Assembly (NCBI GenBank): GCA_035627375.1 | Contig: DASPLX010000010.1 | Location: 124,001-188,000 of the forward strand | Length of the DNA: 64,000 nucleotides | From: DASPLX01 sp035627375 | Lineage (GTDB): Bacteria > Pseudomonadota > Gammaproteobacteria > Burkholderiales > Burkholderiaceae_D | Direction: 5' to 3' | Part shown: piece by piece, positions 24,935 to 33,736 of the stretch | How the letters are laid out: each line of letters begins with the position of its first letter | Numbering within the stretch: position 1 is the stretch's first letter | The notes under the pieces: generated by a model | What the model was told of the DNA's origin: nothing | The model's input: the letters and a program-made list of their open reading frames with translations, nothing else | Database searches by the model: none | Made by a program: the position numbers and the translations under genes

Positions 24935-25432
24935 TCAGAAGAAGGCGGTGCGGAACATGCCGCCGCTGGCGACCATGAAGAACAGCATCGGGATCGACAG
25001 CATGGTGTTGGTGCGCGAGGCCAGCATCGCGACCCGGCGCGCCTTGTTCTTTTCATCGTCGGTCGCCGGCTTGAGGCCGAGGATCTTCTGCTGATTCGGC
25101 CAGATCAGGACCCAGACATTGAAGATCATGATGGTGCCGAGCCAGGCGCCGACGCCGATCGGGTAATAGGCCTTGGTGGCGAAAGTGAAGACTTCGAGGA
25201 AGCGCGGGCCGAGGATCATGGCGCCGGCCAACCAGGTGACGACCGCCGCCCAGCGGAAGAACAGCAGGGCGCGCGGGGTGACATGCTTGTTGATGCCGGC
25301 CGCAGTGCCGTCGGCGGCCGCGTTCTTCAGCGCCGCCATTTGCACGAAGTTGAAGTAGTAGAGCAGGCCGATCCACATGACGCCCGCCATGACGTGAATC
25401 CAGCGTCCGAGACCGTTGGTGATGAATTCCAT
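24935..25432 (-). CDS. PuuD-like membrane protein (urate oxidase N-terminal domain family)
   Basis: A 165-residue integral membrane protein with about four hydrophobic helices. It starts MEFITNGLGRWIHVMAGVMWIGLLYYFNFVQ, which shows the conserved H-V-x-x-G-V-x-W-I-G-L pattern of the urate hydroxylase PuuD N-terminal domain (two His could bind haem). Full-length PuuD has a C-terminal cytochrome c domain; this protein lacks it and so is a domain-only form. It starts one nucleotide after the stop of a 32-residue membrane protein. A terminator follows. Whether it acts on urate is unknown. Confidence 0.7.
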   Translation of the reverse strand: MEFITNGLGRWIHVMAGVMWIGLLYYFNFVQMAALKNAAADGTAAGINKHVTPRALLFFRWAAVVTWLAGAMILGPRFLEVFTFATKAYYPIGVGAWLGTIMIFNVWVLIWPNQQKILGLKPATDDEKNKARRVAMLASRTNTMLSIPMLFFMVASGGMFRTAFF

Positions 25433-25433
25433 G

Positions 25434-25532
25434 TCAGCCTCCCATGGCGGTTTTAACGACCATGTACAGGACCGCGGTCAGAGCCAGACCGCAGATCACC
25501 GTACCCCACAGCGATTCCAAAGGGTTCTTCAT
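25434..25532 (-). CDS. Small 32-residue single-pass membrane protein
   Basis: A frame of 32 residues (MKNPLESLWGTVICGL, then a hydrophobic helix, ending VVKTAMGG). A strong GAGGAGGAG site lies 7 nt before the ATG. The stop TGA at 25434-25436 is one nucleotide from the ATG of the PuuD-like gene, which implies translational coupling. Length and topology resemble small subunits of membrane haem complexes. No database was consulted; the name is left open. Confidence 0.75.
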   Translation of the reverse strand: MKNPLESLWGTVICGLALTAVLYMVVKTAMGG

Positions 25533-25601
25533 GATGAAACTCCTCCTCGTTGTGTTATGAACCGGCAAACTGCGGGCCTATTCTGCACTAGGCACTTGAA
25601 T

Positions 25602-26963
25602 TCAGGCAAGTTTCGGTTGCACGCTGGCGACGCCGATATCGGCGCTGCCCTCGGCTAGCGTGACGCCGAGCCGTTGGCCGGCCTTGATCTGCCGCGGCGC
25701 ACGCACGATGCCGCCGCGCTCGTCGACGATCATGGCGTATCCGCGATCGAGCGTGCGCTGCGGACTGAGCAGTTCGAGTTGCGCGGTCAGCGACGCGAGG
25801 GCTCCGCGCCGCAACGTACCGCAATTCGTCATTTGCGTCGCCAGGCGGCGGGCGTGTTCCGCGAGCCGTGCGCGATGCGCCGCCGTGTCGGGCAGTTGCG
25901 CGGCCAGGCGGGTCTGGAGATGCATCGTCGCGAAGCGCGCCTGCGTCAGCGGCGCGCGCGTCGCATGGGCAAGCCGGCTTTGCAGATGATGCAGTTTCAG
26001 GCGCCCGTGGGCGATGTACGAGGACGGACTGACCAAGCGGTGTGCCAGCCAGTCGAGGCTCTGGGCCGCGTCGGCGAGCCGGCGCTTGAGCGCGCGCCCG
26101 AGGTCGTCGCCGTGCATCGCCAATGTGGCGAGCCATTCGTCGCGCGGCGTCGCGGCCAGTTCGGCGGCGGCGGTCGGCGTCGGCGCGCGCAGGTCGGCGG
26201 CGAAATCGGCGATCGTGAAATCGGTCTCGTGGCCGACGCCGGAGACGACCGGTATCGAGCATGCGGCGATGGCGCGCGCGACGACTTCTTCGTTGAACGA
26301 CCACAGGTCTTCGATGCTGCCGCCGCCGCGGCACACCAGCAGCACATCGCATTCGGCGCGTGCCGATGCCGCGCCGATGGCTTGGGCGATCTTCGCGCCC
26401 GCGCCTTCGCCTTGCACTGGCGCCGGATACAGGATCACGTTCACATGCGGCGCGCGGCGCCTGAGCGTGGTCAGGATGTCGCGCAGGGCGGCCGCCTGCG
26501 GGCTGGTGACGATGCCGATGTTTCTCGCGAACACGGGGAGCGGACGCTTGCGCGCCGCATCGAACAGGCCTTCCGCCGCCAGTCTTTCCTTCAGGCGTAG
26601 AAAGGCTTCATACAGGTTGCCGATGCCGGAGCGCCGGATCGCTTCGACATTGAGCTGGTAATCGCCGCGCGGCGCATAGAGCGTGACCAGCGCCCGGACT
26701 TCGACCTTGTCGCCTTCGCGCGGCATGAAATCGGCGTACTGGGCGCGGCCGCGGAACATGACCGCGCGCACCTGTGCCGCCTCGTCCTTGAGCGTGAAGT
26801 ACCAATGACCCGAAGCGGCGCGCGTGAAATTGGAAATCTCCCCGGAAACCCAGGCCAGCGGGAAATTCCTTTCCAACATCCGCGCCACGGCTTGGTTCAA
26901 CGCCGAAACCGTCAGCGCAGGCGGCATGGAGATTGGGTTTTCCGGCGCGGAGCTTGACATCAT
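25602..26963 (-). CDS. xseA: Exodeoxyribonuclease VII large subunit
   Basis: About 453 residues from the ATG at 26963, chosen because GGAGAACCGC precedes it; an upstream ATG at 27002 would add 13 residues. N-terminal OB-fold (LTVSALNQAVARMLERNFPLAWVSGEISNF, NFTRAASGHWYFTLKD, VRAVMFRGRA), then the catalytic domain (IGIVTSPQAAALRDIL, LLVCRGGGSIEDLWSFNEEVVARAI, SGVGHETDFTIADFAADLRAPTP), and a coiled-coil C-terminal part with LDRGYAMI. With XseB it degrades single-stranded DNA from both ends. The small subunit is not in the window. Divergent from exbB. Confidence 0.96.
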   Translation of the reverse strand: MMSSSAPENPISMPPALTVSALNQAVARMLERNFPLAWVSGEISNFTRAASGHWYFTLKDEAAQVRAVMFRGRAQYADFMPREGDKVEVRALVTLYAPRGDYQLNVEAIRRSGIGNLYEAFLRLKERLAAEGLFDAARKRPLPVFARNIGIVTSPQAAALRDILTTLRRRAPHVNVILYPAPVQGEGAGAKIAQAIGAASARAECDVLLVCRGGGSIEDLWSFNEEVVARAIAACSIPVVSGVGHETDFTIADFAADLRAPTPTAAAELAATPRDEWLATLAMHGDDLGRALKRRLADAAQSLDWLAHRLVSPSSYIAHGRLKLHHLQSRLAHATRAPLTQARFATMHLQTRLAAQLPDTAAHRARLAEHARRLATQMTNCGTLRRGALASLTAQLELLSPQRTLDRGYAMIVDERGGIVRAPRQIKAGQRLGVTLAEGSADIGVASVQPKLA

Positions 26964-27294
26964 GCGGTTCTCCGGGGCAAAACCTGTCCACAGGGGCGCC
27001 AATATGTCACGTTTTCGTCATAGGTCGCTGAATACATTAGCTGTTTTTCGCAAGTAATTGATTTTTATAGAGAAATGGAGGGTGCTGCATTTCTGGGCAG
27101 CAAAAGAAAATTCTTTTTAATCAAGCATTTAACGCAGGTGGCGGAAGATACCCACAAAGTTATCCACAGTAAATGTGAAAAACTGCCGGGAGCCAAGCGC
27201 CATGCGGCTTCGCGGGGCGACTTGCCCGGAACGTGCCGACACGTTACATTCTGCTCCTTGACCGATTTTCGCATCCCGCTGCAAGGAGTCGCTT

Positions 27295-27900
27295 TTGCTC
27301 GCCATCATTCAAGCCGCCGGCTGGCCGATCTGGCCGCTGTTGTTCGCTTCCGTCGTCGCCCTGGCGCTGATCATCGAACGCTTATTGTACTTGCGGCGCA
27401 ATCGCATCCTACCGCCCAATCTCCTGCAAGAAGTGATACGGGTTTATCACAACGGCAAGGTCAATGCCGATATCGTCAAGAATCTCGAACAGAATTCGCC
27501 GCTCGGACGCGTGCTGGCCGCCGGCTTGCGCAACGTCGATTCGCCGCGCGACGTGATGAAGGAATCGATCGAGGAAGCCGGCCGCGGCACGGCGCATGAA
27601 CTCGAACGCTTCTTGACCACGCTCGGCACGATCGCCTCGCTGGCGCCGCTGATGGGCTTGTTCGGCACGGTGGTCGGCATGATCGAGATCTTCGGCGCGC
27701 AGAATGCGGTCGGCACCAATCCGGCGCAGCTGGCACACGGCATTTCGGTCGCGCTCTACAACACCGGCTTCGGCCTGGCGATTGCGATGCCGACGCTCGT
27801 TTTCTTCCGGCATTTCCGCGCGCTGGTCGACAGTTTCGTCGTCGACATGGAACAGCAAGCCGTGAAGTTCGTCGATATCGTGCACGGCAACCGCAAGTAA
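27295..27900 (+). CDS. exbB: ExbB/TolQ-type proton channel protein
   Basis: A 201-residue inner-membrane protein with three helices (about 10-30, 115-140, 155-180) and the MotA/TolQ/ExbB signature (ERFLTTLGTIASLAPLMGLFGTVVGMIEIF). The start is a TTG at 27295, 6 nt after GCAAGGAGTC; no ATG fits. It energises TonB-dependent import with ExbD. The gap to exbD is 12 nt. In related bacteria it precedes exbD-lpxK, as here. TonB itself is not in the window. Confidence 0.93.
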   Translation: MLAIIQAAGWPIWPLLFASVVALALIIERLLYLRRNRILPPNLLQEVIRVYHNGKVNADIVKNLEQNSPLGRVLAAGLRNVDSPRDVMKESIEEAGRGTAHELERFLTTLGTIASLAPLMGLFGTVVGMIEIFGAQNAVGTNPAQLAHGISVALYNTGFGLAIAMPTLVFFRHFRALVDSFVVDMEQQAVKFVDIVHGNRK

Positions 27901-27912
27901 GGCTGGGCGATC

Positions 27913-28350
27913 ATGGCGATGAATTTCCGCAGGGGGCAGGGGCGCGAAGATCCCGATATCAATCTTATTCCCTTCATCGATGTGCTGCTGGTGATCCTGA
28001 TCTTCCTGATGGTCACCACGACCTACAGCAAGTTTACCGCGTTGCAGATCACGCTGCCGACCGCCGATGCGGAAAAGGCGATGGAGCAGCCGCTCGAGAT
28101 CAACGTCGGCGTCGATGCCGAGGGCCGCTATGCGATCAACAATGCCAAGATCTCGGCGCGCGACGCGGCAGCTCTGGCCGACGAACTGAGGGGCGCGGCC
28201 GGCGACAAGGGCGATGCCCGCGACGGCCCCGTGATCATCATCAATGCCGACGCGACGGCGGCCCATCAATCGGTCATCAATGTGCTCGAAGCGGCGCGCT
28301 TGGCCGGATTCGACAAGGTCACCTTCGCGGCCCAGAAGAGCGGGAAGTAA
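27913..28350 (+). CDS. exbD: ExbD/TolR-type transport protein
   Basis: A 145-residue protein with one N-terminal membrane helix (about 22-42) that carries the conserved Asp in NLIPFIDVLLVILIFLMV, thought to be the proton path. The periplasmic domain follows, with LPTADAE and VIIINADATAAHQSVINVLEAARLAG. It partners ExbB upstream. The lpxK GTG start lies 8 nt after its stop, so the three genes form an operon. Confidence 0.94.
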   Translation: MAMNFRRGQGREDPDINLIPFIDVLLVILIFLMVTTTYSKFTALQITLPTADAEKAMEQPLEINVGVDAEGRYAINNAKISARDAAALADELRGAAGDKGDARDGPVIIINADATAAHQSVINVLEAARLAGFDKVTFAAQKSGK

Positions 28351-28358
28351 AGCGCCGC

Positions 28359-29393
28359 GTGTCCACCCGACGTTCCACGCTGGAGGCGGCGCTGACGCGA
28401 ATCTGGATGCGGCGCGGCATCGCTGCCTGCCTGCTGTTTCCCCTCTCTTTGCTGTTCCGTCTCCTGAGCGCGCTGCGGCGTGCGCTGTATCGCGCCGGCG
28501 TGCTGCATTCGACGCGTCTGCCGGTGCCAGTGGTGGTGGTCGGCAACATCTTTGTCGGCGGGACCGGCAAGACGCCGTTGACCATCTGGCTGGTGCATGC
28601 ATTGCGGCGGGCCGGCTTCGTGCCGGGCGTCATCTCCCGCGGCTACGGCGCGGACGGCGAGGAGCCGTTGGAAGCCGGGCCGCAATCGCCGGCCGGCAAG
28701 GCCGGCGACGAGCCGGTATTGATCGCCGCGCGCACCGGGGCGCCGCTGGTGGTCTGCCGCAACCGCGTCGCGGCGGCGCGTGCGCTGCTGCAACGCCATC
28801 CGGACGTCGACGTGATCGTTTCCGACGACGGCTTGCAGCACTATGCCCTGCGGCGCGACCTCGAAGTCATGCTGTTCGACGGGCGCGGTATCGGCAACGG
28901 CTGGCTCCTGCCCGCCGGTCCGTTGCGCGAACCCCCGTCGCGGCGTGCCGATTTCACGGTCGTCAACGGCCGCCGGGCGCCGGCCGGTATCGTCACCGAC
29001 GCATGGAGCATGGAACTGGTCGGCGGCGTCGCCGAACGCCTGGCGGATCCGTCGGAGCGCATGACCTTCGCCGCCTTGGCGTCGCAGGCGCCGAACGGGA
29101 TTCTCGCGGCGGCCGGCATCGGCAATCCGGCGCGTTTTTTCGAGATGCTGCGCGCCGCGGGCTTGCAATGCGATACGCTGCCCCTGCCCGATCATTACGA
29201 CTTTGCCGACGATCCATTCGCGGAAAGCAGCGCCGATATCATCCTGATCACGGAAAAGGATGCAGTAAAATGTCGGCAAATCGAACATCTCAAACACGAT
29301 CCGCGTCTATGGGTCGTACCCGTGACGGCGTGTGTCGACGACGCGCTGGCCGAAAGAATTGTGGAGAAACTGCGTGGACACCCGACTGCTTGA
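28359..29393 (+). CDS. lpxK: Tetraacyldisaccharide 4'-kinase
   Basis: A 344-residue inner-membrane enzyme that phosphorylates the lipid A precursor at the 4' position. A hydrophobic N-terminal helix (about 20-45) is followed by the P-loop VVGNIFVGGTGKTPLTIWL. Further family motifs are SRGYG, VSDDGLQHYALRRDLEVMLFDGRG and LPAGPLREP. The GTG start at 28359 is 8 nt behind exbD. The 3' end overlaps the trm112-like gene by 20 bp. Essential step of the Raetz pathway. Confidence 0.95.
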   Translation: MSTRRSTLEAALTRIWMRRGIAACLLFPLSLLFRLLSALRRALYRAGVLHSTRLPVPVVVVGNIFVGGTGKTPLTIWLVHALRRAGFVPGVISRGYGADGEEPLEAGPQSPAGKAGDEPVLIAARTGAPLVVCRNRVAAARALLQRHPDVDVIVSDDGLQHYALRRDLEVMLFDGRGIGNGWLLPAGPLREPPSRRADFTVVNGRRAPAGIVTDAWSMELVGGVAERLADPSERMTFAALASQAPNGILAAAGIGNPARFFEMLRAAGLQCDTLPLPDHYDFADDPFAESSADIILITEKDAVKCRQIEHLKHDPRLWVVPVTACVDDALAERIVEKLRGHPTA

Positions 29394-29556
29394 TATCCTG
29401 GTTTGCCCGATCTGCAAGGGACCGCTGCACTACGACAAGAAGGCGCAGGAATTGATCTGCAATGCCGACAAACTCGCCTATCCGATTCGCGACGGCATTC
29501 CGATCATGTGGATCGACGAAGCGCGCGACTTGAATGCTGCCCCCGTGGAAAAATAA
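29374..29556 (+). CDS. Trm112-family (YcaR-type) protein
   Basis: A 60-residue protein starting at GTG 29374 inside the end of lpxK; the ORF extends upstream but homologs start MDxRLLDIL. It has CPICKGPLHYDKKAQELICNADKLAYPIRDGIPIM, typical of the Trm112/YcaR zinc-ribbon-like family, although only the first two Cys (CPIC) and one later Cys (LICNAD) are present. It always accompanies lpxK-kdsB in this order. The 8-nt gap to the kdsB start implies coupling. Its cellular role is not settled. Confidence 0.92.
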   Translation: MDTRLLDILVCPICKGPLHYDKKAQELICNADKLAYPIRDGIPIMWIDEARDLNAAPVEK

Positions 29557-29563
29557 GCCGTCG

Positions 29564-30316
29564 ATGTCTTTCACCGTCATCATTCCCGCGCGCCTCGCGT
29601 CCACCCGACTTCCCAACAAGCCCTTGGCCGATCTCGGCGGCAAGCCGATGGTCGTGCGCGTCGCGGAGCGCGCCGCGCAATCCGGCGCCGCGCAGGTGAT
29701 CGTCGCGACCGACCATGCCGATATCGTCGCGGCCTGCCGCGATCACGGCGTGCAGGTGCGGATGACGCGCGCCGGTCATCCTTCGGGCACCGACCGGATC
29801 GCGGAAGTCGCTGTCGCGATCGGCTTGCCGGCGGATGCCGTCGTCGTCAACGTGCAGGGCGACGAGCCGCTGATCGATCCGATGCTGATCGCGGCGACGG
29901 CCGCGCGCATCACGCAGGACGTGCCGATGGCGACCGCCGCCCATCCGATCGCCGAAGTCGCCGACCTGTTCAATCCCAATGTGGTCAAGGTGGTCCTGGA
30001 CAAGGCGGGACGGGCATTGTACTTCTCGCGCGCGACGATTCCATGGCATCGCGACGGCTTCGCGCGGTCGAAGGAGGCGATGCCGGCAGGCTATGCGCCG
30101 TTGCGCCACATCGGCCTGTACGCCTATCGCAATACCTTCCTGCAAGCCTATCCGGCTCTCGAAGCATCGCCGCTCGAACAGGTCGAAGCGCTCGAGCAGT
30201 TGCGCGTGTTGTGGCACGGCTTTCCGATCGCTGTCCACGTGACGCACGAAGCGCCTGCCGCCGGCGTCGACACGCCGGAAGACCTCGAACGCGTGCGGCG
30301 CCATTTCGTCGGCTAA
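29564..30316 (+). CDS. kdsB: 3-deoxy-manno-octulosonate cytidylyltransferase
   Basis: A 250-residue cytoplasmic enzyme that activates Kdo with CTP for lipopolysaccharide core synthesis. Start MSFTVIIPARLASTRLPNKPL at 29564, with the nucleotide-binding ARLASTRLPNKPL loop. Other motifs are GHPSGTDRIAEV, VVNVQGDEPLIDP, and RHIGLYAYRNTFL. Follows the trm112-like gene by 7 nt. A leader of about 210 nt separates it from adk, which therefore likely has its own promoter. Confidence 0.96.
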   Translation: MSFTVIIPARLASTRLPNKPLADLGGKPMVVRVAERAAQSGAAQVIVATDHADIVAACRDHGVQVRMTRAGHPSGTDRIAEVAVAIGLPADAVVVNVQGDEPLIDPMLIAATAARITQDVPMATAAHPIAEVADLFNPNVVKVVLDKAGRALYFSRATIPWHRDGFARSKEAMPAGYAPLRHIGLYAYRNTFLQAYPALEASPLEQVEALEQLRVLWHGFPIAVHVTHEAPAAGVDTPEDLERVRRHFVG

Positions 30317-30528
30317 CCAAGCCGCGAAATTATCGCGAATCAATTGAAATGCGCTGATTTCATCAAGAAATCACTAATTGGGCAAAATTTTGTGGTAAGT
30401 TTCGTGCAAAGTTCGCGTGGTAAAAAGCATATTGAGTCTCCACCGAAGCGATGCTTTCCCCCGGCGCGAGCGCGTTACGAATTCGCGCCGCCGACGCAAC
30501 AGAATTCAAAAACTACCTAGGAATTGAA

Positions 30529-31185
30529 ATGCGCCTCATCCTGTTAGGAGCGCCTGGTGCCGGCAAGGGCACGCAAGCCAACTACATCAAGGAAAAGTAC
30601 AACATTCCCCAAATCTCGACCGGCGACATGCTGCGCGCCGCCGTCAAGGCCGGCACGCCGCTCGGCATCGAGGCGAAGAAAGTCATGGATGCCGGCGGCC
30701 TGGTGTCGGACGACATCATCATCGGCCTCGTCAAGGACCGCCTGAAGCAACCCGATTGCGCGAACGGTTATCTGTTCGACGGCTTTCCGCGCACGATTCC
30801 GCAAGCCGACGCCATGAAGGACGCCGGCGTCGCGATCGACTACGTGCTCGAGATCGACGTGCCGGACGGCGAGATCATCGAACGCATGAGCGGCCGCCGC
30901 GTGCATCCGGGTTCGGGCCGTACCTATCATGTGAAATTCAATCCGCCCAAAGTCGCCGGCAAGGACGATGTCACCGGCGAGGATCTGATCCAGCGCGACG
31001 ACGACCAGGAAGAAACGGTCAAGAAACGTCTCGCCGTTTATCATGATCAGACCGAAGTGCTGGTCAATTACTACAACCAATGGGCGCAATCCGGCCAGCC
31101 GGGCGCGCCGAAGTATCGCAAGATCGCCGGCGTCGGACCTGTCGAGGTCATCCGCGACAAGGCGTTCGCGGCACTGGCGGAATAA
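30529..31185 (+). CDS. adk: Adenylate kinase
   Basis: A 218-residue enzyme that interconverts ATP, AMP and ADP. P-loop GAPGAGKGTQ at residues 7-16; AMP-binding STGDMLRAAV; the DGFPRT motif (LFDGFPRTIPQADAM); and the long LID form with RRVHPGSGRTYHVKFNPPK and no zinc Cys. Start at 30529 with CTAGGAATTGAA upstream; the frame is open further upstream but without similarity. A strong terminator overlaps the stop. Confidence 0.97.
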   Translation: MRLILLGAPGAGKGTQANYIKEKYNIPQISTGDMLRAAVKAGTPLGIEAKKVMDAGGLVSDDIIIGLVKDRLKQPDCANGYLFDGFPRTIPQADAMKDAGVAIDYVLEIDVPDGEIIERMSGRRVHPGSGRTYHVKFNPPKVAGKDDVTGEDLIQRDDDQEETVKKRLAVYHDQTEVLVNYYNQWAQSGQPGAPKYRKIAGVGPVEVIRDKAFAALAE

Positions 31186-31213
31186 AAAAGCGGACCTCGT
31201 GTCCGCTTTTTTT
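31184..31213 (+). terminator. Rho-independent terminator of adk
   Basis: AAAAAAGCGGAC, a CTCGT loop and GTCCGC followed by seven T. The stem begins in the adk stop codon. Confidence 0.92.
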
Positions 31214-31384
31214 ATGCCTTGTTCCATATCAAATCATCGTGAGGGGGCGGCCGGACTGCTGTTGAGAATCGAATTGCGGGCGCTACAAAATTTTGCAGTA
31301 CAAAAAGGCGCGCACGGGCACAATCCGTCGCGGGCCGACATGTCGTAAGTCTTAACTCGGTTGGTACAACAAGGAGGAGTCAAT

Positions 31385-33589
31385 ATGGCAGCAGCAGGTT
31401 TGTGGTTCGCCGTAGCGTGCGGCATCATTGCCGTCATCTATGGAATGATGTCGCGCAGTTGGATCCTGAAGCAGGATGCCGGCAATGCCCGGATGCAGGA
31501 TATCGCCGCAGCCGTCCAGCAAGGCGCGGCAGCCTATCTCGCTCGGCAGTACCGCACGATCGGCATGGTCGGCGTCGCCCTGTTCGTCGTCATCGGCGTC
31601 GTGCCCGGCCTCGGATGGTCGACCGCGATCGGCTTCCTGCTCGGCGCCGTGTTGTCCGGCGCTTGTGGCTTCATCGGCATGAACGTCTCGGTGCGCGCCA
31701 ACGTGCGCACCGCGCAAGCCGCTTCCAAGGGCATGAACGAGGCGCTCGACGTCGCCTTCAAGGGCGGTGCGATCACCGGCCTGCTGGTCGTCGGCCTCGG
31801 CTTGCTCGGCGTCACGCTGTTCTATTGGTATCTTACGAGGGGGCAGGGCGGCGGCGCCTCGCTGCATGACATGATCAAGCCGCTGATCGGCCTGGCCTTC
31901 GGCGCCTCGCTGATCTCGATCTTCGCGCGCCTGGGCGGCGGCATCTTCACCAAGGGCGCCGATGTCGGCGCCGACCTGGTCGGCAAGGTCGAAGCCGGCA
32001 TTCCGGAAGACGATCCGCGCAACCCGGCCGTGATCGCGGACAACGTCGGCGACAACGTCGGCGATTGCGCGGGCATGGCGGCCGACCTGTTCGAGACCTA
32101 CGTCGTGACGCTGATCGCGACCATGCTGCTCGGCGCGCTCATGATCAAGGGCGCCGAATTCGAAGCGGCTCTGTATCCGCTCATGCTGGGCGGCGTGTCG
32201 ATCGTCGCCTCGATCATCGGCTGCATGATGGTGAAGGCCAAGCCCGGCAAGAAGATCATGTCGGCGCTGTATACCGGCCTCTGGTGGGCGGCGGGCCTGT
32301 CGCTGGTCGGCTTCGCCGTCATCACCTGGCAAGTGATGCCGGAACCGATGCGCGTTCCGATGTTCGGTTCCACCATCGTCGGCATCGTGCTGACCGCCCT
32401 CATGGTCTATATCACCGAGTACTACACCGGCACCGAATTCAAGCCGGTCCAGCATGTGGCGCAGGCCTCGACCACCGGCCACGGCACCAACATCATCGCC
32501 GGCCTCGGCGTGTCGATGAAGGCGACCGCCTATCCGGTCATCGCCGTGTGCATCGCGATCCTGGTCGCCTACGGCCTCGGCGGCTTGTACGGCATCGCGA
32601 TCGCCGCCACTTCCATGCTGTCGATGGCCGGCATCATCGTCGCCCTCGACGCCTACGGTCCGATCACCGACAACGCCGGCGGCATCGCAGAAATGGCCGG
32701 CATGCCGGATTCGGTGCGCGCGATCACCGATCCGCTCGATGCCGTGGGCAACACGACCAAGGCCGTGACCAAGGGCTACGCGATCGGCTCCGCAGGCCTG
32801 GCTGCGCTGGTGCTGTTCGCCGACTACACCCATGCGCTCGATTCCGTCAACAAGAGCACGGCATTCGATCTGTCCAATCCGATGGTGATCGTCGGCCTCT
32901 TCATCGGCGGCCTGGTCCCGTATCTGTTCGGCGCGCTCGCGATGGAAGCGGTCGGCCGCGCCGCGGGCTCGGTCGTGGTCGAGGTGCGCCGCCAGTTCCG
33001 CGAGATCAAGGGCATCATGGACGGCAGCGGCAAGCCCGAGTACGACAAGGCGGTTGACATGCTGACCACCGCCGCGATCAAGGAAATGATCGTACCATCG
33101 CTGTTGCCCGTGGTCGTGCCGATCCTGGTCGGCATGATTCTCGGCCCGGCCGCGCTCGGCGGCGTGCTGATGGGCGCGATCATCACCGGACTGTTCGTAG
33201 CGATCTCGATGACGACCGGCGGCGGCGCCTGGGACAATGCGAAGAAATACATCGAGGACGGCAATCACGGCGGCAAGGGCTCCGAAGCCCACAAGGCGGC
33301 GGTGACCGGCGATACCGTCGGCGATCCTTACAAGGACACCGCCGGTCCGGCCGTCAATCCGCTGATCAAGATCATCAACATCGTCGCGCTGCTGATCGTG
33401 CCGCTGTTGCCGGCGGTCGGCATGCAGGTGGGCGGCGGTGCGCATTCCGCGGCGAACGCGCCGGCCGCGGTGACCGCGCCCGTCCCGGTTTCGGCGACGG
33501 CCGATGCGCCGGCTGTGCCTGCGACTACCGCGCCGGTCGCCGCCAGTGCAGCCGGTGTCGAAGCGCCTGCGGCCCCGGCCAAGCAGTAA
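31385..33589 (+). CDS. hppA: K+-independent membrane H+-translocating pyrophosphatase
   Basis: A 734-residue polytopic membrane protein that couples pyrophosphate hydrolysis to proton export. Start at 31385 with AAGGAGGAGTCAAT upstream. Catalytic loops: KGADVGADLVGKVEAGIPEDDPRNPAVIADNVGDNVGDCAGMAADLFE (about residues 180-225), and the later DNAKKYIEDGNHGG and TGDTVGDPYKDTAGPAVNPLIK. The K/A determinant reads GNTTKAVTKGYAIGSAG, with Lys in the position that marks the K+-independent subfamily. An odd feature is a tail of about 55 Ala/Pro-rich residues after the last membrane segment. Monocistronic with a terminator. Confidence 0.96.
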   Translation: MAAAGLWFAVACGIIAVIYGMMSRSWILKQDAGNARMQDIAAAVQQGAAAYLARQYRTIGMVGVALFVVIGVVPGLGWSTAIGFLLGAVLSGACGFIGMNVSVRANVRTAQAASKGMNEALDVAFKGGAITGLLVVGLGLLGVTLFYWYLTRGQGGGASLHDMIKPLIGLAFGASLISIFARLGGGIFTKGADVGADLVGKVEAGIPEDDPRNPAVIADNVGDNVGDCAGMAADLFETYVVTLIATMLLGALMIKGAEFEAALYPLMLGGVSIVASIIGCMMVKAKPGKKIMSALYTGLWWAAGLSLVGFAVITWQVMPEPMRVPMFGSTIVGIVLTALMVYITEYYTGTEFKPVQHVAQASTTGHGTNIIAGLGVSMKATAYPVIAVCIAILVAYGLGGLYGIAIAATSMLSMAGIIVALDAYGPITDNAGGIAEMAGMPDSVRAITDPLDAVGNTTKAVTKGYAIGSAGLAALVLFADYTHALDSVNKSTAFDLSNPMVIVGLFIGGLVPYLFGALAMEAVGRAAGSVVVEVRRQFREIKGIMDGSGKPEYDKAVDMLTTAAIKEMIVPSLLPVVVPILVGMILGPAALGGVLMGAIITGLFVAISMTTGGGAWDNAKKYIEDGNHGGKGSEAHKAAVTGDTVGDPYKDTAGPAVNPLIKIINIVALLIVPLLPAVGMQVGGGAHSAANAPAAVTAPVPVSATADAPAVPATTAPVAASAAGVEAPAAPAKQ

Positions 33590-33616
33590 GCGCTTGACAT
33601 CCAGCGCCCGCATCGC

Positions 33617-33643
33617 GAAAAGGCAGCTTCGGCTGCCTTTTTC
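33617..33643 (+). terminator. Terminator of hppA
   Basis: AAAAGGCAGC, a TTCG tetraloop, GCTGCC and five T, 28 bp after the stop. Confidence 0.9.
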
Positions 33644-33736
33644 GTTCCAGGCGGCGCTTTCTCGCATCACCTCGGCTTGACCGATATGAGTCTCGTCAAG
33701 CCGACGCTTTTGCTTCTGGCGGCCCGAAATTTTCGC

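Noticed and set aside
27160..27168. Perfect DnaA box TTATCCACA in the xseA-exbB gap, taken as a possible replication origin
   Set aside because: It is a single box without a cluster, AT-rich unwinding region or dnaA/dnaN neighbours. A chance or local regulatory site is more likely.
28359..29556. Overlap of lpxK with the next frame as a sequencing error
   Set aside because: The Trm112-like gene normally overlaps or abuts lpxK in this order, and its GTG start reads into the conserved CPIC motif.
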